5,044 bases of DNA from Prevotellaceae bacterium (lineage in GTDB: Bacteria; Bacteroidota; Bacteroidia; Bacteroidales; UBA932), in the NCBI GenBank assembly GCA_031273285.1, contig JAISSE010000120.1, forward strand, positions 1 to 5,044, in the 5' to 3' direction. The position numbers were made by a program, and so were the translations under genes. Of the stretch, positions 1 to 5,044 are shown piece after piece. How positions within the stretch are numbered: position 1 is the first letter of the stretch; each line of letters begins with the position of its first letter. Under the pieces are notes generated by a model that saw only the letters and a program-made list of their open reading frames with translations, did no database searches and was not told where the DNA came from.

Positions 1-51
1 GAAGTCGCAAAACTTATTGATGATGCAATGAAAATAATTGATAAAAAATAA
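1..51 (+). CDS. C-terminal fragment of an unidentified upstream gene
   Basis: The frame is open from the left edge to a TAA at 49-51 and gives the last 16 residues, EVAKLIDDAMKIIDKK. The charged, helical composition looks like a genuine protein C-terminus, and the following gene begins only 7 bases later in the same direction, which fits an operon. Too little is present to name a family. It could also be a chance open stretch, since it is only 17 codons long. Confidence 0.5.
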   Translation, partial: EVAKLIDDAMKIIDKK

Positions 52-58
52 TATACAG

Positions 59-1447
59 ATGAAAAAAGTATTAATATCCATGATGACTCTGACGTTTGCT
101 GCGGCATTAAGCGCGCAGGGTTACAAAATTGATTTGACCGCCAAAGGCGAAAAAAACAAAGACGCGTATCTTGCAATGTATTACGGTACGGTAAAATATT
201 CGATTGATACGGCAAGAATAGGCAAAAACGGGAAAGCCGAGTTTACGGGCGACAAACCGCTTGTTCCGGGCATGTATCTGATTGCAATAGACGAGGTTCA
301 AATACTTGATTTTTTAATCTCCGATACGGTAACCCAGAATTTCGGCATATCGATAACCAAGGGTAAATATCTCGAAACGCTCTCATTCAAAGATTCTCCG
401 GAGAATGAAGCCTTTGTCGAGTATTCCCGTTTTCTTATCGACAGACAGAAAAAGGAAAACGCATTGAACAGCAAAACTTCGGGCAAATCGTCCGAAGAAA
501 TAGATGATGAAATCAAGTTAATGGCAAGGCAGACAGAGGAGAAAGTGACGGAAATAAAGGCAAAATTTCCGGGAAGTTTACTGGAATCGGTGGCTATGGC
601 GATGAATCCTCTGCTTCCCGACAAAAGCGAAATTCCCGCGGTGTCCGACAGTGTTAAAAGGCGCTATTTGTTCGAATTTTACAAGCAACATTTCTGGGAC
701 AGACTGACCCTGACGGATGTACGGATGCAAAATACGCCCATACTTATTCCGGCGATAGACAATTATTTCAAAAACATGGTTGTCCCGGTTCCGGACAGTA
801 TAATACGCGCCGTTGATTTGATTCTGTCGAAAGCCGAGAGCGATACCGCAATGATGCAATTTCTCACGGGACGCATTTACAACAATTACGTAGGCTCGAA
901 AATAATGGGCATGGAAAGTGTTGTCGTTCATATTATTGATAATTATTATCTGACAGGCAAGGTGTATGTCAAGGATGAAACATTTCTTAAAAACATCACC
1001 GAACACGCCAATAAAAACAGAGAAACTCTGATAGGAAAGCAGGCAAGAAATCTCAAAATGGAAACCATCAACGGAGGGGCGGAATCGCTTTTCGACATTG
1101 AATCGCCATATATTCTGGTTTATTTCTTCGAAGCCTCATGCTCTCATTGCCAGCAGGAAACACCGAAAATTTACAAGGTTTTTCAGGAATTTAAAGATCG
1201 GGGACTGGCGGGATTTTGCGTATATACCCAAAGCGATAAACAGGAATGGGTGGAATATGTCTCCAAAAATCAGTTAACCGACTGGATAAACGTATGGGAT
1301 CCGAGAAATGAAAACGATTTCAGGGTTGCATACAGCGTATATTCCGTTCCTCAAGTGTATGTGCTGGACAGGAACAGAAAAATCGTGGGACGCGGCTTGG
1401 AGAGCGTGTCTTTAAGTCAATTATTGCACCATTTAATCAAAAATTGA
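59..1447 (+). CDS. Exported thioredoxin-fold protein, DUF4369/DUF5106-TlpA-like thiol-disulfide oxidoreductase
   Basis: Seen: 462 residues from ATG at 59. A signal peptide covers about residues 1-19 (MKKVLISMM, a hydrophobic stretch, then ALSA before Gln20). An all-beta N-terminal part (about 21-105) resembles DUF4369. A helical, charged middle (about 110-320) includes the stretch KIMGMESVVVHIIDNYYLTG typical of DUF5106-type proteins. The C-terminal thioredoxin fold (about 325-462) has a Cys361-Ser-His-Cys364 active site and the expected cis-proline at Pro431 (SVPQVYVLD). Known: such Bacteroidetes proteins are periplasmic or envelope-exposed TlpA/ResA-like redox proteins; the natural substrate is usually unknown. 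An in-frame TTG at 38 was rejected because it overlaps the upstream stop and would bury the signal peptide. The gene precedes galE by 16 bases, so cotranscription is likely. Nothing indicates truncation. Confident in the fold and export, not in the partner protein. Confidence 0.88.
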   Translation: MKKVLISMMTLTFAAALSAQGYKIDLTAKGEKNKDAYLAMYYGTVKYSIDTARIGKNGKAEFTGDKPLVPGMYLIAIDEVQILDFLISDTVTQNFGISITKGKYLETLSFKDSPENEAFVEYSRFLIDRQKKENALNSKTSGKSSEEIDDEIKLMARQTEEKVTEIKAKFPGSLLESVAMAMNPLLPDKSEIPAVSDSVKRRYLFEFYKQHFWDRLTLTDVRMQNTPILIPAIDNYFKNMVVPVPDSIIRAVDLILSKAESDTAMMQFLTGRIYNNYVGSKIMGMESVVVHIIDNYYLTGKVYVKDETFLKNITEHANKNRETLIGKQARNLKMETINGGAESLFDIESPYILVYFFEASCSHCQQETPKIYKVFQEFKDRGLAGFCVYTQSDKQEWVEYVSKNQLTDWINVWDPRNENDFRVAYSVYSVPQVYVLDRNRKIVGRGLESVSLSQLLHHLIKN

Positions 1448-1463
1448 GATAAATAATAATAAA

Positions 1464-2492
1464 ATGAATAGAATTTTAGTAACAGGAGGCACGGGATACA
1501 TTGGCTCCCATACGGTGGTTGAGCTTCAAAACAGTGGTTATGAGGTTGTTATTGTGGATAATCTGTCAAATTCCTCGACAGATGTACTTGACGGTATCGC
1601 CTCAATCACAGGAAAAAAGCCGGCTTTCGAGAAAGTTGACTGTCGGGACAAACAGGCTTTGGCTGATGTTTTCAAAAAATATCCCGACGTGAAGGCGATA
1701 ATCCATTTCGCGGCAAGCAAGGCTGTCGGAGAATCCGTCGAAAAACCTTTGCTGTACTACGGCAACAATTTAGGCTCGGTTTTGAACATTCTTGAGTTGA
1801 TGGGCGAACAAAATGTCGGCAATCTGGTTTTTTCTTCATCGTGTACTGTTTACGGACAGCCTGATATATTGCCCGTTACGGAAGACGCTCCCGTGAAACC
1901 TGCAACATCGCCTTACGGTAATACAAAACAAATTGCCGAAGAAATAATAAGAGATGCCGTATATGCCGATAATCGTTTGAAATGTATTGCATTAAGATAC
2001 TTTAACCCTGTCGGAGCACATCCGTCCGCCGCAATAGGCGAACTGCCCAACGGAGTGCCCAACAATCTCATTCCCTTTGTTACCCAGACGGCAATCGGCA
2101 TCCGCGAATGTCTGCGTGTTTTCGGCGACGATTATGATACTCCCGACGGTTCGGCTATCCGCGATTATATCTGGGTTGTGGATTTGGCTAAAGCACATGT
2201 CATTGCGGTAGAACGACTTCTCGGGAATAAAAACAGAAAAGGTGTGGAATTTTTCAATCTTGGAACAGGCAAAGGATTGTCGGTGCTGGAGATACTCAAT
2301 GTGTTCGAAAAAACTGCGGGCGTAAAAGTCAACAGAAAAATCGTAGCCCGTCGCGAAGGCGACGTCGAAAAAGTATGGGCAGACCCTGCTTTTGCGAATA
2401 AGGAACTGGGCTGGAAAGCGGAAACATCTACCGAAGAAATGCTTGCGACAGCCTGGGCATGGGAAAAAGCATTAGCCGCAAAAAGAAAATAA
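1464..2492 (+). CDS. galE: UDP-glucose 4-epimerase
   Basis: Cytoplasmic NAD-dependent enzyme that interconverts UDP-galactose and UDP-glucose (Leloir pathway and sugar-nucleotide supply for glycans). Seen: 342 residues, close to the usual 338-345. The Rossmann nucleotide-binding loop is GGTGYIGSH at 8-16. Asp32-Asn33 contacts the adenosine ribose. Ser126 lies in SSSCTVYG, and the catalytic pair Tyr151-x3-Lys155 is in YGNTK. Also present are RYFNPVGAHPS (178-188), the substrate-site segment GVPNNLIPF and a C-terminal REGD..WAD block (298-307). By alignment from memory with E. coli GalE, the gatekeeper Tyr299 corresponds to Val304, which could widen the pocket toward N-acetylated sugars; that is inference. 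ATG at 1464 follows an A-rich stretch without a Shine-Dalgarno motif, as is normal in Bacteroidetes. The next gene, cas4, starts 21 bases after the stop with no visible terminator between them. Confidence 0.96.
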   Translation: MNRILVTGGTGYIGSHTVVELQNSGYEVVIVDNLSNSSTDVLDGIASITGKKPAFEKVDCRDKQALADVFKKYPDVKAIIHFAASKAVGESVEKPLLYYGNNLGSVLNILELMGEQNVGNLVFSSSCTVYGQPDILPVTEDAPVKPATSPYGNTKQIAEEIIRDAVYADNRLKCIALRYFNPVGAHPSAAIGELPNGVPNNLIPFVTQTAIGIRECLRVFGDDYDTPDGSAIRDYIWVVDLAKAHVIAVERLLGNKNRKGVEFFNLGTGKGLSVLEILNVFEKTAGVKVNRKIVARREGDVEKVWADPAFANKELGWKAETSTEEMLATAWAWEKALAAKRK

Positions 2493-2513
2493 CGGCAATA
2501 CTGTTCATATCAA

Positions 2514-3029
2514 ATGAATATATCGGGTACACACTTCAATTATTATCACGTTTGCCGGCGAAAACTGTGGCTGTTTGCCAACGGAATTACGATGGAGCAT
2601 ACTTCCGATTTGGTGTATGAAGGCAAACTGATTCATGAAACTGCCTATCCGCAAAGAGCTGAACGCTACGAAGAAATAAATATAGGAGGGTGTCAAATCG
2701 ATTTCTATGACGCCAAAAATAAAGTGGTGCATGAAATCAAGAAATCCGACAAAATGGACGAAGCACACAAATGGCAGGTGAAGTATTATATTTTGACACT
2801 GGAACGGCATGGGATAGAGGATGTTAAAGGCATACTTGAATATCCCGTCCTGCGGCAGAAAACACCTGTCGAGCTTACAAAAACCGACAGAGAAACCATT
2901 GCCGAAATGGAAAATCGGATAACCCTTCTGGTCGAGTCGGAACAGTGTCCGCCACTCATCCATGCCGGAATTTGCCGGAATTGCAGTTATTATGAGTTTT
3001 GTTATGTAAATGAAGATATTAATCCATGA
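2514..3029 (+). CDS. cas4: CRISPR-associated exonuclease Cas4 (subtype I-B type)
   Basis: Cas4 is a RecB-family nuclease with an iron-sulfur cluster. It trims prespacers and helps Cas1-Cas2 choose PAM-flanked DNA and orient it. Seen: 171 residues, a normal length. N-terminal Cys14 is in YYHVCRRKLWLF, and a C-terminal trio Cys154, Cys157 and Cys163 (GICRNCSYYEFCYV) completes the four ligands of a [4Fe-4S] cluster. The nuclease residues are intact: His41 (LIHE), Asp63 (CQIDF), Glu74-Ile-Lys76 (HEIKKS) and the Gln88...Tyr91/Tyr92 motif (QVKYY). ATG at 2514 is 21 bases after galE. The stop overlaps the cas1 start as ATGA, which implies translational coupling. No promoter of its own is apparent in the short gap. 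Nothing suggests inactivation. The I-B assignment rests on similarity to I-B proteins and on the order cas4-cas1-cas2. Confidence 0.95.
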   Translation: MNISGTHFNYYHVCRRKLWLFANGITMEHTSDLVYEGKLIHETAYPQRAERYEEINIGGCQIDFYDAKNKVVHEIKKSDKMDEAHKWQVKYYILTLERHGIEDVKGILEYPVLRQKTPVELTKTDRETIAEMENRITLLVESEQCPPLIHAGICRNCSYYEFCYVNEDINP

Positions 3030-4045
3030 AAAAGAGCTATTATCTGTTTAATCCCGGTACGCTTCAGCGTAAGGACAATACATTGAAATTCACCCCGGTA
3101 AATGAAGACGGTGATGGAACAATCACAAAAGAAGGTCAGCCCCGCTATCTGCCTGTGGAAAATGTAGACGAGCTGTATGTGTTCGGTTCGCTGACAGCAA
3201 ACAGTGCAACTTATAATTTCCTTGGCAGGAATGATATAGCTGTTCATTTTTTCGATTATTACGAGAATTATACCGGTTCGTTCATGCCGAAAGACCAGTT
3301 GCTGGCAGGCAAGGTAATTCTTTCGCAGGTAGCTCATTATCGGCAAAAAAGCAAACGACTGGTGATTGCGAAGAAATTCATTGAAGGCGCAACGCACAAC
3401 ATGCTGACCAACTTGAAATATTACAACCGGAGAGGAAAGGATCTGACTGTGATTATGGACACTATGGCGAAATATGCCGAACAAATCCCTTCTGCCGACG
3501 CTGTGGATATGCTGATGGGAATTGAAGGAAATATCAGACAAACATATTACGAGGGTTTTAATTTGATTCTTAATGATTTCGAGATGGGAAACCGCACCAA
3601 GCAGCCTCCCCGGGACGAAGTCAATGCGCTGATATCGTTCGGAAATATGATGTGCTATTCGCTGTGTCTTAGAGCTATACATCAAACTCAACTGAATCCC
3701 ACCATCAGTTATCTGCATGAACCGGGTTATCGCAGATATTCGCTTGCTCTTGATATTGCAGAAATATTTAAACCCGTGCTTATTGACAAAACAATATTCA
3801 AAGTGCTGAATAAAAAAGAGATACAGGGCAAGCATTTCGATACGAAACTGAACCGGTGCGTATTGAACGAATCGGGGAAAAAGATTTTTGTTCAGGCAAT
3901 AGAAGAGCGGTTGCAGGAAACGTTCCAGCACAGGAGTTTGCGCCGGAATGTCAGCTACAAGCGCCTTATTAAACTGGAATGTTACAAACTGAGTAAACAT
4001 ATTATAGAAATAGAAGATTATAAGCCATTTAAGATGTACTGGTGA
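3026..4045 (+). CDS. cas1: CRISPR-associated integrase Cas1 (subtype I-B type)
   Basis: Cas1 is the metal-dependent integrase that, with Cas2, joins prespacers to the leader-repeat junction. Seen: 339 residues, the usual length. The opening KKSYYLFNPGTLQRKDNTLKF is characteristic of subtype I-B Cas1. An N-terminal beta domain (about 1-85, with LPVENVDELYVFGSLTAN) precedes the helical catalytic domain. The catalytic ligands are all present: Glu167 in GIEGNIRQTYY, His231 in YLHEPGYRRYSLALDIAE, and Asp243 with Glu246 in that same block. The protein appears intact and active. The start overlaps the cas4 stop by four bases and the stop overlaps the cas2 ATG by one, so the three proteins are probably made in coordinated amounts. 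A long open frame runs antisense through this gene, but it has no recognisable protein character. Confidence 0.97.
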   Translation: MKKSYYLFNPGTLQRKDNTLKFTPVNEDGDGTITKEGQPRYLPVENVDELYVFGSLTANSATYNFLGRNDIAVHFFDYYENYTGSFMPKDQLLAGKVILSQVAHYRQKSKRLVIAKKFIEGATHNMLTNLKYYNRRGKDLTVIMDTMAKYAEQIPSADAVDMLMGIEGNIRQTYYEGFNLILNDFEMGNRTKQPPRDEVNALISFGNMMCYSLCLRAIHQTQLNPTISYLHEPGYRRYSLALDIAEIFKPVLIDKTIFKVLNKKEIQGKHFDTKLNRCVLNESGKKIFVQAIEERLQETFQHRSLRRNVSYKRLIKLECYKLSKHIIEIEDYKPFKMYW

Positions 4046-4308
4046 TGTATGTGATTCTTGTATATGACGTGGGCGAAAAACGTGTTGCCAAAATGCTGAA
4101 ACTTTGTCGCAAATATTTGAACTGGGTGCAAAATTCCGTTTTTGAAGGGGAAATAACCAAGGTGAAACTGAAAGAATTGACTATCTTGAGTAAAAAAATT
4201 ATAGACCCTGATTCGGACAGTATCATTATCTTTGCAAACAGAGACGAAAAATGGCTTAATAAAACAGTTATAGGGAAAGAACGGTCGCCGACGGATGTGT
4301 TTTTGTGA
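4045..4308 (+). CDS. cas2: CRISPR-associated protein Cas2 (subtype I-B type)
   Basis: Cas2 is the small ferredoxin-fold protein whose dimer bridges two Cas1 dimers in the spacer-integration complex. Seen: 87 residues from ATG at 4045. It has the first-strand motif MYVILVYDVGEKRV with the conserved Asp8, then KICRKYLNW-like and WVQNSVFEGEIT segments very typical of subtype I-B Cas2, and a beta-rich C-terminus ending KERSPTDVFL that would contact Cas1. The ATG overlaps the cas1 stop as TGATG. An in-frame GTG three bases earlier (4042) would add one residue; the ATG is preferred because family members begin MYVI. The gene is followed by the CRISPR leader and array, the usual order for an I-B adaptation end. 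No obvious terminator lies right after the stop. Confidence 0.95.
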   Translation: MYVILVYDVGEKRVAKMLKLCRKYLNWVQNSVFEGEITKVKLKELTILSKKIIDPDSDSIIIFANRDEKWLNKTVIGKERSPTDVFL

Positions 4309-4363
4309 TGTGCCTGTTGTCGAACACTCCCAAAACAGGTCTCGGTACGACGCTGTTATCCTT

Positions 4364-4381
4364 CGATGTTCTTTGACATCG
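4364..4381. repeat. Short perfect hairpin in the leader
   Basis: CGATGT (4364-4369) and ACATCG (4376-4381) form a 6-bp stem with a 6-base loop. The right arm contains part of the TTGACA motif, so the structure overlaps the upstream promoter-like element. It has no following T-run, so a terminator role is unlikely. Confidence 0.4.
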
Positions 4382-4402
4382 TGGAAATAAAGATATTATA
4401 AT
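4373..4402 (+). promoter_or_regulatory. Sigma70-consensus-like promoter in the leader
   Basis: TTGACA at 4373-4378 and TATAAT at 4397-4402 are separated by 18 bases, a full match to both hexamers of the enterobacterial consensus. The same site also offers TTTG (4372-4375) and TAATGTTG (4399-4406), an imperfect fit to the Bacteroidetes -33/-7 pattern with over-long spacing. The TATAAT overlaps the left arm of the inverted repeat at 4400. Whether the host's main sigma factor uses it is unknown, because Bacteroidetes promoters usually differ from this consensus. Confidence 0.4.
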
Positions 4403-4449
4403 GTTGTCGGTCAGCCGATAAAAACATATTATTGCCGATCGACAACATT
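4400..4449. repeat. Inverted repeat in the leader, possible operator or terminator stem
   Basis: AATGTTGTCG (4400-4409) and CGACAACATT (4440-4449) are perfect 10-bp inverted arms. The complementarity continues inward, with one G-U and one A-C interruption, to C4415/G4434, leaving an 18-base loop. A T-run at 4459-4464 follows at a distance, so it may act as a weak terminator of the cas operon. Alternatively it is a protein-binding site lying between the two promoter-like motifs. The sequence alone does not decide. Confidence 0.6.
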
Positions 4450-4466
4450 TATATTATCTTTTTTAC

Positions 4467-4474
4467 TATCTTTG
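4467..4474 (+). promoter_or_regulatory. Bacteroidetes-type -7 element for CRISPR array transcription
   Basis: TATCTTTG matches the Bacteroidetes -7 consensus TAnnTTTG exactly. It is about 50 bases before the first repeat, in the direction of the array. Transcription would start near 4480 and give a leader RNA of roughly 45 bases. A good -33 TTTG is not seen at the expected distance; the region that would hold it (about 4443-4450) is the right arm of the inverted repeat, so a protein bound there could affect this promoter. Confidence 0.55.
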
Positions 4475-4523
4475 CACGTCGAAATACTTGATAATGATGT
4501 GCTATTTTTTTTGTTGGGAATGG

Positions 4524-4814
4524 ATTGAAATCGAACCGAATGGAATTGAAACTTCGTGAACGCACAGGTCCCGTATGGCGTCGACAACCATTGAAATCGA
4601 ACCGAATGGAATTGAAACAAAGGTCTTTAAATTTGATGTCTTTAATGTCTATTTATTGAAATCGAACCGAATGGAATTGAAACGAGTATTTCAAGGATAT
4701 TTTCGAGAAGGAGGGCATATTGAAATCGAACCGAATGGAATTGAAACGGTATCGCGCGCAGGAAGAAACACTGCAACCGAAACGGATTGAAATCGAACCG
4801 TAAAGAATTGAATC
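4524..4814 (+). CRISPR. CRISPR array, 5 repeats and 4 spacers, subtype I-B-like
   Basis: Four identical 29-base repeats lie at 4524-4552, 4590-4618, 4655-4683 and 4719-4747; a fifth, degenerate one is at 4786-4814. The repeat begins ATTGAAATCG and ends GGAATTGAAAC. The bases on either side differ between copies, which fixes the 29-base length. Spacers are at 4553-4589 (37), 4619-4654 (36), 4684-4718 (35) and 4748-4785 (38). The terminal ATTGAAAC is the classic 8-base 5' handle of subtype I-B and related crRNAs. The repeat has no strong palindrome, so processing would need a Cas6 that binds unstructured RNA; no cas6 is in the window. The orientation, with the array directly after cas2 and the mutated repeat distal, makes the plus strand the crRNA strand. 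The four spacers are all different, and the array is unusually short. Confidence 0.97.
4786..4814 (+). repeat. Degenerate terminal CRISPR repeat
   Basis: The first 15 bases match the consensus repeat exactly, and the rest differs at repeat positions 16, 18, 19 and 28. Decay confined to the leader-distal repeat is the usual mark of the old end of an array. It stops six bases before the stop codon of the convergent alpha-galactosidase gene, with no terminator between. Confidence 0.9.
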
Positions 4815-4820
4815 GTCCGT

Positions 4821-5044
4821 TTATTCCGCCGTTATTTCAATCACTTTGCTGCGCAGTTTGCTCGAAGAAAAAACGTCGATACCTGCTTTCATCAGATAGT
4901 CTCCGGTGAAGACTTTATCATTGATACTCAGGGAACTGTTTTGTTCCGGCATTAAGTTTATCTCTGTGATTCTGTATTTTTTTGCAGGGTCTAAACCATG
5001 CAGTTTCACGGGAAAAACTTTTTCCGCATAGCGAGGATTGATAT
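4821..5044 (-). CDS. GH36 alpha-galactosidase, C-terminal fragment
   Basis: The minus-strand frame is open from the right edge (first whole codon ending at 5042) to a TAA at 4823-4821, giving the last 73 residues. The sequence starts INPRYAEKVFPVKLHGLDP and continues with KYRITEINLMP, then FTGDYLMKAGIDV and a final strand ending VIEITAE. This is the pattern of the C-terminal beta-sandwich of family GH36 alpha-galactosidases (melibiases), especially those of Bacteroidales. The catalytic barrel lies outside the window, so activity cannot be checked. Known: these enzymes release alpha-linked galactose from raffinose-type sugars and galactomannans, often in the periplasm. The gene converges on the CRISPR array. 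A GTG within the frame (5009) is not the real start, because homology extends upstream of it. Confidence 0.85.
   Translation of the reverse strand, partial: INPRYAEKVFPVKLHGLDPAKKYRITEINLMPEQNSSLSINDKVFTGDYLMKAGIDVFSSSKLRSKVIEITAE

Larger units (their letters stand above)
4309..4523 (+). promoter_or_regulatory. CRISPR leader
   Basis: This 215-base non-coding, AT-rich stretch between cas2 and the first repeat occupies the leader position. The array's degenerate repeat lies at the opposite end, which confirms this side as the promoter and acquisition side. It contains the octamer TGTTGTCG at 4315-4322 and 4402-4409, with its inverse at 4440-4447. It also has a small hairpin at 4364-4381 (CGATGT/ACATCG), two promoter-like motifs, and a run of eight T at 4505-4512 shortly before the first repeat. 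No open frame here resembles a protein. Confidence 0.85.

Noticed and set aside
38..58. Alternative TTG start at 38 for the thioredoxin-fold protein
   Set aside because: It overlaps the preceding stop and would put seven polar residues (including Lys and Asn) before a standard MKK signal peptide that starts at 59.
1913..2198. Minus-strand open frames within galE
   Set aside because: Short frames antisense to a well-supported gene, with no recognisable motifs.
2387..2394. TGCTTTTG in the 3' end of galE as a promoter for cas4
   Set aside because: It misses the TA of TAnnTTTG, lies within a conserved coding segment, and no convincing -33 element was seen.
3002..4000. Long minus-strand open frame (332 codons) covering nearly all of cas1
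   Set aside because: It lies exactly antisense to a strongly supported cas1, its translation is rich in Phe, His, Ile and Cys without any recognisable motif, and it would overlap cas4 as well. It is a by-product of cas1 codon use.
4313..4339. CCTGTT/AACAGG stem right after cas2 as a terminator
   Set aside because: Only six pairs, a 15-base loop, and no following T-run; too weak to call a terminator.
4474..4512. Possible terminator: GCAC/GTGC stem followed by eight T just before the first repeat
   Set aside because: The stem is only four base pairs with a 21-base loop, and termination here would silence the array.
4575..4790. Plus-strand open frame with repeated IEIEPNGIET segments, and minus-strand frame with repeated FQFHSVRFQ (4429-4620)
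   Set aside because: The repeated peptides are translations of the CRISPR repeats; the spacers between have no shared protein character.

Overview
The window looks like chromosomal DNA from a Bacteroidetes (most likely Bacteroidales) bacterium. The evidence is a DUF4369/DUF5106-type exported thioredoxin-fold protein, start codons preceded by A-rich sequence rather than clear Shine-Dalgarno motifs, a Bacteroidetes-type -7 element (TATCTTTG) in the CRISPR leader, and a GH36 alpha-galactosidase end of the kind common in gut Bacteroidales. This is a judgement from sequence features only.

Layout, left to right. Positions 1-51 are the last codons of an unidentified plus-strand gene. It is followed at 59-1447 by an exported thioredoxin-fold (TlpA-like) protein and at 1464-2492 by galE (UDP-glucose 4-epimerase). 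Only 21 bases later comes a compact CRISPR adaptation cassette with overlapping reading frames: cas4 (2514-3029), cas1 (3026-4045) and cas2 (4045-4308), all of subtype I-B character. A 215-base leader (4309-4523) leads into a short CRISPR array (4524-4814) with four identical 29-base repeats, a degenerate fifth repeat and four spacers of 35-38 bases. Six bases beyond the array a convergent minus-strand gene ends (4821 to beyond the right edge); it is the C-terminus of a GH36 alpha-galactosidase.

How the parts fit. Cas4, Cas1 and Cas2 are the proteins that trim, select and integrate new spacers, and the array beside them is their expected target. The degenerate repeat at the far end confirms that the leader and the growing end are on the cas2 side. 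No Cas3, Cas5, Cas6, Cas7 or Cas8 gene is visible: the cassette is bounded on the left by galE and the array on the right by alpha-galactosidase. The module is therefore an adaptation-only locus within this window, lying between two galactose-related genes, and any crRNA processing and interference must be supplied from elsewhere in the genome or be absent.

The most intriguing non-coding signals are in the leader. It holds a perfect 10-bp inverted repeat whose core octamer TGTTGTCG occurs a third time just after cas2. It also holds a full TTGACA-N18-TATAAT match and a separate Bacteroidetes-type -7 element close to the first repeat. The repeat unit itself carries ATTGAAA at both ends and five GAA triplets at about 5-base spacing.
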